Position numbers and translations under genes: made by a program. The notes beneath the pieces are model-generated. The model saw only the letters and a list, made by a program, of their open reading frames with translations. It did not search any database and was not told where the DNA came from. Shown here piece by piece: positions 1-5,700 of a DNA stretch of 12,378 nt; positions within the stretch are counted from its first letter, which is position 1, and each line of letters begins with the position of its first letter. The stretch comes from CAZEYT01 sp964516295 (GTDB taxonomy: Bacteria > Verrucomicrobiota > Verrucomicrobiia > Chthoniobacterales > Terrimicrobiaceae), in the NCBI GenBank assembly GCA_964516295.1, contig CAZEYT010000081.1, positions 1 through 12,378 of the forward strand. The letters run 5' to 3'.

Positions 1-192
1 ACGGCGGGAGAAGAAGACAAGAAATAAGCAAGAATATGCACACTGACCCCCAGTTCCCCTTTCATCTTTTGCTGGACGCCGTTGGCTGTCGTGGATAGAA
101 GGAGGAGATGGAGTCTGCACCGACAAGGAGGCAAACGGCGGGAGAAGAAGACAAGAAATAAGCAAGAATATGCACACTGACCCCCAGTTCCC
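1..192. repeat. 58-bp perfect direct repeat, period 134 bp
   Basis: Positions 1-58 and 135-192 are identical over 58 bases, starting ACGGCGGGAGAAGAAGACAA and ending CCCCCAGTTCCC; a 76-bp unrelated spacer (59-134) lies between. The first copy starts exactly at the window edge, so the repeat may be longer or part of a larger array with a 134-bp unit. No protein-coding signal is convincing here. The reverse complement reads as an ACTGGGGGTCAG-type motif followed by TGTGCATATTCTTG. This resembles repeats I associate with REP-like elements near IS200-type (RAYT) transposases, but that link is recollection and no transposase is present. Confidence 0.85.
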
Positions 193-256
193 TGACCCCC
201 AGTTCCTCGACCCCCAGTTCCCAGTTCCCCCAGTTCTGACTGACCCCCAGTTTTCC
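177..256. repeat. Degenerate short tandem repeats (CTGACCCCCAGTTCC type)
   Basis: Downstream of the second 58-bp copy, a motif close to CTGACCCCCAGTTCC recurs several times in a row. There are full copies near 177, 192 and 206 (the last beginning TCGAC), shortened pieces CAGTTCC and CCCCAGTTC, and a final TGACCCCCAGTTTT near 241. Spacing is about 14-15 bp with indels and no spacers, so this is a slippage-prone simple repeat and not a CRISPR array. It also occurs once in the first 58-bp repeat copy. Confidence 0.75.
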
Positions 257-269
257 CAAACAAGAATAA

Positions 270-384
270 GTCGAACGAGCGCATGCACCGAATCCCTACC
301 CGCCGTTACGCCAGATGCTTGGTCGCTTCACTCTCGGCATCTGTCACGCCAGCGGTCTGGGATTGGTGATGCGGGACGTTGGCC
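270..384 (+). other. Probable integron attC recombination site (attC1, long type)
   Basis: This imperfect palindrome has the layout of an attC site. An R''-like box GTCGAAC (270-276) and an R'-like box GTTGGCC (378-384) flank an L''/L' stem: 280-296 pairs with 359-373 in 15 base pairs, leaving only G285 and G290 bulged out. Such extrahelical bases are a hallmark of attC bottom-strand recognition by IntI. Short unpaired spacers (277-279 and 374-377) separate R from L boxes. An inner stem AGATGC/GCATCT (313-318 with 337-342) closes the variable terminal part. The boxes match the RYYYAAC/GTTRRRY consensus imperfectly, which lowers certainty. The gene at 402 begins 18 bases after the crossover dinucleotide, as in gene cassettes. 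Confidence 0.6.
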
Positions 385-1310
385 ATGAAAGGAAGATGAC
401 AATGATCAGAACGGTTTTTGTTGGAATCGCGTGCGGGGTTATCGGATTACTCGTGGGGAGTATGCTCGTAAGACAAGACCGCTCTCAGCTAAGCACGACG
501 ACCGAGGCAACACAACCCAGCAATGCAATCTTAGCAAACTCGGGACCGGAGTTTCCGAGCCCCGAGCGTCGGACGCCACCCGATGCGGTTCCCCGACCGA
601 GCCAAACCGACTCGGAGATTGCGTCTCTTCGGCTACGGATTGCCGAACTCACGGAACGGAACAAAATACTTGAGGCGAGTCGCCCGTCTGTTGGAACACC
701 ACGTTTTCTTGACTCGGCAACGCTGTCCATTCCGAAGCGACTCGTTCGCAGCCTATCACTTGCCGTCATCGCCGACGACTATGGCGTGACCCAAGATGTT
801 GTAGACGTCCTGACAATTACCGAGATGGAAAGGAAGTACGTCGAAGACGCGCTGCTTGCTGCTCGTGCTCAACTTGACGCACTGGAAATTGCGCATTCAT
901 CCGTTGTATCCCGGTCACAGACCGAGGTTGCGCTCTCGATTGCTCCGTTTGACAAAGGTGGCGAGGAAGTGAAGGCCAAACTCATCGGCTCCATACATGC
1001 GATTCTTGGCGACGAGCGTTTCGCCTTGTTCATGCATTTCGCTCGCCAGCAACTGGACGAACATTTCAACCATTTCGGACAGGCCAAGCAGGCTGTCACG
1101 GTTGCGCGGGAGGAGGACGGGAGACTGCGCGTGGATTCCAATTTCAGAATCGAGACGCCCACGGGCACATCCAGCGGCGGACGATTTCAGACGTACGCGA
1201 AAGACAAGATACCCGAGAACTTCCAGCACTTGTTTCAATCGCCGTGAACTGATGACAACTGGCCAACCAGCAAATTCTCCTTACGGCTTTGCCGCCCGAG
1301 ATTTGCCACG
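379..1310 (+). mobile_element. Putative integron gene cassette (932 bp, one ORF)
   Basis: The segment between the expected crossover points (G|TT at 378/379 and at 1310/1311) behaves like one mobile gene cassette. It starts TTGGCC, and the inverse core site after the ORF reads GGCCAAC (1261-1267), the exact complement of GTTGGCC at 378-384. Own-start to own-end complementarity is the diagnostic property of a cassette, because both halves join into one attC when it circularises. One ORF fills it, starting 24 bases in and ending 13 bases before the 3' attC. Base composition is visibly less GC-rich than the mdc operon. No integrase or attI is in the window, so this could be an array end or an isolated (SALIN/CALIN-type) cassette. 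Confidence 0.6.
402..1247 (+). CDS. Membrane-anchored coiled-coil protein of unknown function (cassette-borne)
   Basis: A 281-residue protein that I cannot assign to a characterised family. Residues 4-22 form one N-terminal hydrophobic segment (signal anchor). A Thr/Ser/Pro-rich linker follows (about 30-68), then a short coiled coil (about 70-92, starting DSEIASLRLRIAEL). A mainly helical C-terminal domain includes an EMERKYVEDALLAARAQLDA stretch (141-160) and a conserved-looking segment around FDKGGEEVKAKLIGSIHAIL (183-202). The shape recalls conserved hypothetical proteins common in Verrucomicrobiota. The start at 402 is preferred to ATG 396 or upstream codons because AAAGGAAG ends 6 bases before it, a good ribosome-binding spacing, and because it places the hydrophobic segment at the N-terminus. 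The protein is probably inner-membrane anchored with an exported domain. Flanking attC-like sites suggest recent mobility. Confidence 0.75.
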   Translation: MIRTVFVGIACGVIGLLVGSMLVRQDRSQLSTTTEATQPSNAILANSGPEFPSPERRTPPDAVPRPSQTDSEIASLRLRIAELTERNKILEASRPSVGTPRFLDSATLSIPKRLVRSLSLAVIADDYGVTQDVVDVLTITEMERKYVEDALLAARAQLDALEIAHSSVVSRSQTEVALSIAPFDKGGEEVKAKLIGSIHAILGDERFALFMHFARQQLDEHFNHFGQAKQAVTVAREEDGRLRVDSNFRIETPTGTSSGGRFQTYAKDKIPENFQHLFQSP

Positions 1311-1316
1311 TTCGGC
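1261..1316 (+). other. Integron attC recombination site (attC2, 56 bp)
   Basis: This is a compact, well-formed attC. R'' is GGCCAAC (1261-1267), the spacer is CA, and L'' is GCAAATTCTC (1270-1279). A terminal hairpin CGGC-TTT-GCCG spans 1284-1294. L' is GAGATTTGC (1298-1306), the spacer is CAC, and R' is GTTCGGC (1310-1316). The L arms pair in nine base pairs with a single extrahelical base, T1276, in the L'' arm, the usual place for such a base. The R' box departs from GTTRRRY at one position. It begins 13 bases after the stop codon of the gene at 402-1247. A rho-independent terminator is an alternative reading, but there is no T-tract and the R-box symmetry would be unexplained. Confidence 0.72.
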
Positions 1317-1358
1317 AAGAATATGAACCCGCTCCACCTGTTGGTACCACCGTACTCA

Positions 1359-1517
1359 GTAAGCGTCACCCTGAGCAAATCTGGCGAGAAAGCGCGGGAG
1401 TTCCGTAGCCTATGGGCATGGAAATCACAACAGGCAGAAGCGAGGTTCTGAAGGTCGATATGGTGGGGCGGGTGCGGACGCCGAGGGAAAAGCGGGCGGA
1501 AGTGGTGGAGGCGTTCA
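1359..1517 (+). mobile_element. Truncated IS66-like element, left end
   Basis: The sequence GTAAGCGTCACC at 1359-1370 resembles the terminal inverted repeat start (GTAA, often GTAAGCG) known for IS66-family elements. It is followed 47 bases later by the 5' end of an ORF resembling the small IS66 accessory protein. The element stops near 1517, where it meets an oppositely oriented IS256-like fragment; no tnpB, tnpC or right end is present. If this is a true left end, the 8 bases before it (1351-1358) would be the target-site copy, which cannot be verified without the right end. Confidence 0.45.
1418..1517 (+). pseudogene. IS66 TnpA/Orf1-like N-terminal fragment
   Basis: From ATG 1418 about 33 residues read MEITTGRSEVLKVD, then MVGRVRTPREKRAEVVEAF. 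This resembles the N-terminus of the small helix-turn-helix accessory protein (TnpA/Orf1) of IS66-family elements, where a GRVRTP..R..LL..F segment precedes the HTH. The resemblance ends at Phe near 1517, and what follows in frame is the antisense of another transposase fragment. The fragment therefore lacks the HTH and is non-functional. ATG 1412 is an alternative in-frame start. The family call rests on pattern memory plus the GTAAGCG end upstream. Confidence 0.4.
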
Positions 1518-1518
1518 C

Positions 1519-1617
1519 GAGCATCTCGGCGACGGTGGGAAGACCGTCGGAGAGGCCGTTCTGGAGAAGGGTGTTGATGGCGTCTTGGGTGGTGGTAGTT
1601 TCGGGTTGTCCGGACAT
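1519..1617 (-). pseudogene. IS256-family transposase N-terminal fragment
   Basis: From ATG 1617 on the - strand about 33 residues read MSGQPETTTTQDAINTLL, then QNGLSDGLPTVAEMLVNA. This resembles the start of IS256 (mutator-type) transposases, where a short N-terminus leads into a ...LNEAM..ER segment. After VNA the similarity is lost, because the sequence becomes the antisense of the IS66-like fragment, although the frame stays open to 1366. The catalytic DDE domain is absent, so it cannot be active. The junction of the two fragments lies within about ten bases around 1517. Confidence 0.45.
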
Positions 1618-1711
1618 GGTTGGTGCTGGTGTTGGATTTAAGCACCCCCATCATTCGACCGTGTCCGGGCCTTTTCAATCCCTGGGATCTGACTGCCGGA
1701 GGGTGGCGGCG

Positions 1712-1760
1712 TCCGGCCGTTTGGCCGATTCCGCTACGCTCCATCGGCCAAACGGCCGGA
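1712..1760. repeat. Perfect 18-bp inverted repeat, 13-base loop
   Basis: Bases 1712-1729 (TCCGGCCGTTTGGCCGAT) are exactly the reverse complement of 1743-1760, with the loop TCCGCTACGCTCC between them. The stem would be very stable in RNA or single-stranded DNA. It lies between the candidate end of the IS256-like remnant and its transposase start codon. It could be a leader structure limiting transposase read-through or an independent REP-like palindrome. There is no T-tract, so a classical intrinsic terminator is not supported. Confidence 0.85.
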
Positions 1761-1790
1761 TTGATCGTGCGTCGGACTTTTACAGACGAA

Positions 1791-1912
1791 ATGTTGCACT
1801 GCCCCCGCGGAACATTGTATTTGAGGATCTTGCCATATTTTCCGTTCGCATAGGTGTTCCAAGAACACCCCGAAAGCATAGCAAAAAGAAGTGCCAGGAG
1901 GAGGCGAATCAT
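1791..1912 (-). pseudogene. Lipoprotein gene 5' fragment, interrupted by IS256-like remnant
   Basis: On the - strand ATG 1912 starts MIRLLLALLFAMLSGC, a short hydrophobic signal ending in the lipobox LSGC, so Cys16 would be lipidated. It continues SWNTYANGKYGKILKYNV. The ribosome-binding sequence AGGA lies 6 bases upstream on that strand, which supports a genuine start. After about 34-40 residues the frame runs into the IS256-like end and the palindrome and becomes Arg/His-rich, untypical of protein. It remains formally open to 1235, for 225 codons in all. I read this as an insertion-truncated lipoprotein gene; what its full product did cannot be told. Confidence 0.5.
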
Positions 1913-2090
1913 TTTGTTTCCTAACGTCCGCGATCACCGATGGCGGCCCACGTCATGCCTCCCGCTGACACCGCCTCGATCGATGTGAGCAAGTGCCACG
2001 CCACGGTCAGCCAAGGGTGATCGGGGACGTTTGGTGACAGGGGTCCGGGCCTGTGATCGTTGGTTTTTCCTTGAGAAGTGAAACCGGTTG

Positions 2091-2119
2091 TTGACGCACG
2101 GGCACAACACCGCTAGTTA
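2091..2119 (+). promoter_or_regulatory. Weak candidate sigma70-type promoter for the mdc operon
   Basis: TTGACG at 2091-2096 matches five of six -35 consensus bases. With a 17-base spacer, TAGTTA (2114-2119) is the only -10 candidate and is a poor match. It lies 32 bases before the mdcA start. The 1925-2150 stretch otherwise shows no gene and no regulator gene; a small ACAGG/CCTGT hairpin (2037-2055) is the only other structure seen. Confidence 0.25.
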
Positions 2120-2150
2120 CCCGAGACCCCCCCTCCGGGTGGGCGAATCC

Positions 2151-3800
2151 ATGAGACCCGTCATTCAGGACCAACGCCGAAAAAACAAAGCTGCCCGCAT
2201 CAATCGCGCTTCTTCGGTCGTCGCCGGCAAGCTGATTCCTCACGAAAAAACCGCCGACCTTCTTCGGGCGGTCATCGAACCGGGCGACATTGTCTGTCTG
2301 GAAGGTGACAACCAGAAGCAGGCGGATTTTCTCGCCGAGCAGCTCGCCTCGCTCGATCCCGCGGATCTCAAGGACATCCACTTGGTCATGTCGTGCATCA
2401 CGCTGCCGTCGCATGTCGAGCTCTTCAAAAAAGGGATGATCCGCCAGGTGGACTTCTGCTACGCCGCGCCGCAGGGGACGCAGGTCGCGGAGTTGCTGGC
2501 CGCTGGGAAATTCCCGATTGGAGCGATCCATACCTACAACGAACTTTACGCCCGCTACTACGCCGACCTCACACCACAGGTCGCCCTGATCGCCGCCGCC
2601 ATGGCCGATCGCGAGGGCAATCTTTTCCTCGCGGCCAATACCGAGGAAACGCCGGCGATTGTCGAGCCGACCTCGTTTTTCAACGGCATCGTCATCGCGC
2701 AGGTGAACGAAGTCGTGGACAAGCTTCCCCGGATCGACGTGCCGACGGACCAGGTCGACTTCGTGATCCCGGCTCCCTACCCCATGCATTTAACAGCGCT
2801 TTTCACACGCGACCCGGCGGCCATTACCGACGTCCAGGTTCTCATGGGCATGATCGCCCTTCGCGGGATCTATGAGGAATACGGTGTCGAGTCGCTCAAT
2901 CACGGCGTCGGATTCAACACGGCCGCGATCGAGCTTCTCCTGCCGACCTATGGCGAGGAACTCGGTCTGAAGGGAAAGATTTGCAAATACTGGATGGTCA
3001 ATCCCCTCCCCACCATGATCCCGGCCATCGAGTCCGGCTGGGTGGAGCGTGTGTTTTCGGTCGGTGGTGAAGTGGGAATGGAACGCTATACCGCCGCCCG
3101 CTCGGACATTTTCTTCACCGGCCGCGATGGATCGTTTCACTCGAACCGCCCGATGGGACAGCTCGCCGGGCATTACGCGCTCGACATGTTCATCGGGGCC
3201 AGTCTGCAGGTGGACATCCACGGCAATTCGTCCACGGTTTCCAAGCACCGCATCACCGGCTTCGGCGGGGCGCCGAACATGGGCTGCCAGCCCAATGGCC
3301 GCCGGCATCCGTCCAAGGCCTGGTTGAAAGCCGGCCACGAATCGAACCCCGGCCCCGGCTCGATTCCCGGGCGGAAACTCGTCGTGCAAATGGTCGAGAC
3401 CTTCCAGACCGGCCGCGTTCCGACCTTCGTCGAAACCCTCGATGCGCAGGATCCTTCGATTCGCGCCGCCATGCAGGGTGTGGCTCCCGTGATGATCTAT
3501 GGTGACGACGTCACCCACCTCGTCACGGAAGAAGGCATCGCCAATCTCTGCGCCTGCCGCACGCCGGAAGAGCGAACGGCCGCGATCCGCGGCGTGGCGG
3601 GTTACACGCCGGTCGGGCTCAAACGCTCGTCCGCCGACACCGCCGCCCTCCGCGCGCGGGGCATCATCAAGCTCCCGGAAGATCTCGGCGTCTCGCCGGC
3701 CCGCGCCAACCGCGGTCTCCTCGCCGCGCAGGAAATCAAAGATCTGGTCCGCTGGTCCGGCGGACTTTACGACGCTCCCTCCCAGTTTGTGGACTGGTAA
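2151..3800 (+). CDS. mdcA: Malonate decarboxylase alpha subunit (malonate:acetyl-ACP transferase)
   Basis: MdcA swaps malonate for the acetyl group on the acyl carrier protein MdcC, giving malonyl-S-ACP and acetate, the first step of each catalytic cycle of the cytoplasmic malonate decarboxylase. The 549-residue length is typical. Family segments visible in order are EGDNQKQADF (51-60), a FFTGRDGS stretch (321-328), FGGAPNMG (371-378), YGDDVTHLVTEEG (450-462) and the C-terminal WSGGLYDAP block. They match the CoA-transferase-type fold of MdcA closely. ATG 2151 is chosen over an in-frame ATG at 2088 because it gives the family's usual N-terminus (short basic stretch, then KLIPHEK). No strong ribosome-binding site precedes it. 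It is the first gene of the operon, and mdcC starts 6 bases after its stop. Confidence 0.96.
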   Translation: MRPVIQDQRRKNKAARINRASSVVAGKLIPHEKTADLLRAVIEPGDIVCLEGDNQKQADFLAEQLASLDPADLKDIHLVMSCITLPSHVELFKKGMIRQVDFCYAAPQGTQVAELLAAGKFPIGAIHTYNELYARYYADLTPQVALIAAAMADREGNLFLAANTEETPAIVEPTSFFNGIVIAQVNEVVDKLPRIDVPTDQVDFVIPAPYPMHLTALFTRDPAAITDVQVLMGMIALRGIYEEYGVESLNHGVGFNTAAIELLLPTYGEELGLKGKICKYWMVNPLPTMIPAIESGWVERVFSVGGEVGMERYTAARSDIFFTGRDGSFHSNRPMGQLAGHYALDMFIGASLQVDIHGNSSTVSKHRITGFGGAPNMGCQPNGRRHPSKAWLKAGHESNPGPGSIPGRKLVVQMVETFQTGRVPTFVETLDAQDPSIRAAMQGVAPVMIYGDDVTHLVTEEGIANLCACRTPEERTAAIRGVAGYTPVGLKRSSADTAALRARGIIKLPEDLGVSPARANRGLLAAQEIKDLVRWSGGLYDAPSQFVDW

Positions 3801-3806
3801 GAACCC

Positions 3807-4124
3807 ATGGAATCCTTCACGCACACCGCTTCCTCCAAGCCGCTCCCCTGGCCGGCGTCCAAAAAATGGGCGCTCGCGGGAGTCGTCGGCTCAGGCAATC
3901 TCGAAGTTCTCATCGAACCCAATCCCGCCTCGCCGGAAAAAGTCGACTTCTCGGTTTCGACCTCGATTCCAGGCTTCCGGGAATCGTGGACCGCGGCGCT
4001 CACCGACTTCTCCGCGCATTACCCGATCGGCGGCACGCGGTTTTCTCTCAACGATCAGGGCGCACCGCCGGTCGTCATCAAAATGCGCCTCCGTCAGGCC
4101 CTCGACCACCTCAAAAACTCATGA
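3807..4124 (+). CDS. mdcC: Malonate decarboxylase acyl carrier protein (delta subunit)
   Basis: A 105-residue protein. It is the specialised acyl carrier of malonate decarboxylase and carries 2'-(5''-phosphoribosyl)-3'-dephospho-CoA, instead of phosphopantetheine, on a serine. The motif GVVGSGNLEVLIEP (about 25-38) contains the expected attachment residue, Ser29, in a GSG context. Unlike ordinary ACPs there is no DSL motif, which fits the MdcC family. The N-terminus is slightly longer than in classical MdcC proteins (about 99 residues). Its TGA overlaps the ATG of mdcD by four bases, implying coupled translation. The prosthetic group would be made by MdcB and attached by MdcG, both encoded downstream. 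Confidence 0.93.
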   Translation: MESFTHTASSKPLPWPASKKWALAGVVGSGNLEVLIEPNPASPEKVDFSVSTSIPGFRESWTAALTDFSAHYPIGGTRFSLNDQGAPPVVIKMRLRQALDHLKNS

Positions 4125-4993
4125 GCCGGGAACCCTACCACGAACTCAAGGCCCGCGAACGCATCGCGGCCGTGGTCGATTCCTTCGAGGAGATTCTTCC
4201 TCCGCCGGATCGTATCACCAGCCCCTACCTTCCGAAGCTGGGCATTCCGGTTTCGTTTGACGATGGGCTAGTTATCGGGCGCGCCACCATCGACGGGCAA
4301 TCGATTTTCCTCGCCGCGCAGGTCGGTCAATTTGTGGGCGGCTCGGTCGGCGAAGTCCACTCTGCGAAACTGGTCGGGCTTCTGAAGGCCGCGGCCCGGG
4401 ACCGCCTGCCGTGCGTGCTTTTGATTGAAAGCGGTGGCGTTCGGCTTCATGAGGGTTCGTCTGGTGAAATCGGCATCGCCGAAGCCATCCGCGCCGTTTT
4501 TGACTGCCGCGCGGCGGGAGCTCCGACGGTGGCGGTGATTGGCTCCGACATCGGGGCCTATGGCGGCATGGGCATTCTTTCGGCGTGTTGCGATGTTCGG
4601 GTGATGACCGAGCACGGACGCCTCGGAATTTCCGGGCCAATCGTGATTGAGAAATGGATGGGCAAACAGGCCTACGACTCATCCAACCGGGCGCTTGTCT
4701 GGAAAACCAGCGGAGGAAAAACCCGCTACCTGCTCGGTGATGCCGAGATCCTCTCCGACGACCAAGCCGGTGCCGTTCGCGGTGCCATTTTGGAAGCTAT
4801 CAGCCGCCCGTCGCATCCGGACCTTGCGGCCATCGAAGCCCGTCAGGCGGCCTTGTCCGATCGTCTCTCGCGATTCGGCTTGGTGCCCGACGCGGAGAAA
4901 ATCTGGAAGGCTCTCGGGGTTTCGGACCCGGCTGTGGCCACGTTGGACACGGCTTCGGAATTTGTCGCATCCCTCGCGGAGGTGAAATCATGA
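4121..4993 (+). CDS. mdcD: Malonate decarboxylase beta subunit
   Basis: A 290-residue subunit of the malonyl-S-ACP decarboxylase. With MdcE it releases CO2 and regenerates acetyl-S-ACP. It belongs to the carboxyltransferase/crotonase superfamily. Characteristic segments are GGSVGEVHSAK (73-83), IESGGVRLHEG (102-112), GAYGGMGI (145-152) and LGISGPIVIEK (168-178); the Gly-rich stretches are expected to build the oxyanion hole. The start at 4121 gives the ATGA overlap with mdcC and the family-typical N-terminus (short charged lead, then ARERI...LDSFEE-like helix). An 85-codon upstream extension in frame lies over mdcC and is not real. It ends in an ATGA overlap with mdcE. Confidence 0.95.
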   Translation: MSREPYHELKARERIAAVVDSFEEILPPPDRITSPYLPKLGIPVSFDDGLVIGRATIDGQSIFLAAQVGQFVGGSVGEVHSAKLVGLLKAAARDRLPCVLLIESGGVRLHEGSSGEIGIAEAIRAVFDCRAAGAPTVAVIGSDIGAYGGMGILSACCDVRVMTEHGRLGISGPIVIEKWMGKQAYDSSNRALVWKTSGGKTRYLLGDAEILSDDQAGAVRGAILEAISRPSHPDLAAIEARQAALSDRLSRFGLVPDAEKIWKALGVSDPAVATLDTASEFVASLAEVKS

Positions 4994-5700
4994 GCACTAC
5001 GATCGACGCCTTCTTCGGACCTTCGGCATCCGCCCTCTCGGTCTCCAACCACCTCGTCACCGGCTACGCAAAAGTCGGGGACAAGGATGTCTGCGTGATC
5101 GGCACGACCGATGGCACCTACATCGACAACAAGGCGGCTCTGGACCTCGCTGCGCGGGTGATTGACTGTATTCGCAACCACCCCGGTGTTCCGATTGTGA
5201 TGCTTGTGGACAGTGCGGGCCAGGAACCCAATCGCTCAGCCGAGATGCTGGGATTGGCGAGCTATTTCGGCCACCTGCTTTCCTGTCTCCAAGTCGCCCG
5301 CGAAAACGGTCATCGCCTCATCACGGTGGCCACCGGCAAGGCCATCGGCGGCGCGTTTATTTGCTATGGCATGTTTGCCGACGGCATCTATGCCCTCGAC
5401 ACCGCATCGGTCGGACTCATGCCCGTGGAAGCCATGTCGGCTGTAACAAAGATTCCGGCCGAAACCCTTCGCGAGTTGTCAAAGACGCTTCCGGCCTTGG
5501 AATTCGGGGCCGAGCCCTTCGCCCAGCTTGGCGGGGTCATTGAGGTTTGGTCGGCGACTTCCGAGCTGGGATCAAAACTCGCCGCGGCCATCGCTTCGGC
5601 GAACACCACAGACGACCGCGCCCGTCTCGGAAAAGAACGCGGCGGTCGCACGCTGGCCTTCGACGTGCAGGAGAAGGTTCTCGCCGCTTCCGCCCGGTGA
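4990..5700 (+). CDS. mdcE: Malonate decarboxylase gamma subunit
   Basis: A 236-residue partner of MdcD in the malonyl-S-ACP decarboxylase, also of crotonase-like fold. Visible family features are LVDSAGQEPNRSAEMLGL (72-89), ATGKAIGGAF (114-123, the Gly-Gly-Ala-Phe turn of the active site region) and MPVEAMSAVTKIP (144-156). The N-terminal 20 residues are less conserved. It starts on the ATG that overlaps the mdcD stop (ATGA) and ends in a GTGA overlap with mdcG. The separate mdcD and mdcE genes are the standard arrangement; no fusion is seen. Confidence 0.94.
   Translation: MSTTIDAFFGPSASALSVSNHLVTGYAKVGDKDVCVIGTTDGTYIDNKAALDLAARVIDCIRNHPGVPIVMLVDSAGQEPNRSAEMLGLASYFGHLLSCLQVARENGHRLITVATGKAIGGAFICYGMFADGIYALDTASVGLMPVEAMSAVTKIPAETLRELSKTLPALEFGAEPFAQLGGVIEVWSATSELGSKLAAAIASANTTDDRARLGKERGGRTLAFDVQEKVLAASAR

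Larger units (their letters stand above)
1518..1790 (-). mobile_element. Truncated IS256-like element, 5' end with upstream palindrome
   Basis: Read on the - strand, a TCTGTAAAAGTCCGACG motif near 1771-1789 is a candidate element end. It is followed by a long perfect palindrome (1712-1760), a short leader and the 5' end of a transposase-like ORF at 1617. The element is cut off near 1518-1522 by the junction with the IS66-like fragment. The outer boundary is inferred from where the lipoprotein-like reading frame stops looking like protein. No matching right end or target duplication is visible. Confidence 0.4.

Noticed and set aside
177..256. Possible CRISPR array from repeated CCCCCAGTTCC motifs
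   Set aside because: Units are about 14-15 bp, adjoining, with indels and no unique spacers; no cas genes.
1235..1912. 225-codon open frame on the - strand as one intact gene
   Set aside because: Only the first 34-40 residues look like protein (lipoprotein signal). The rest runs through a palindrome, IS leader and an antisense transposase fragment and is Arg/His-rich.
1412..1924. 170-codon + strand open frame as one gene
   Set aside because: Similarity to an IS66-type Orf1 ends near 1517; the remainder is the antisense of the IS256-like fragment and the palindrome.
1940..2019. Short frame containing SIDVSK, like the start of IS110 transposases
   Set aside because: Only 26 residues with a five-residue match, no ribosome-binding site and no second motif; too little to call.
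2037..2055. ACAGG/CCTGT hairpin as a terminator before mdcA
   Set aside because: The stem is five base pairs and the T-run begins about ten bases later; no upstream + strand gene needs it.
2790..3824. 344-codon antisense frame over mdcA
   Set aside because: High-GC codon-bias shadow. mdcA on the other strand matches its family end to end.
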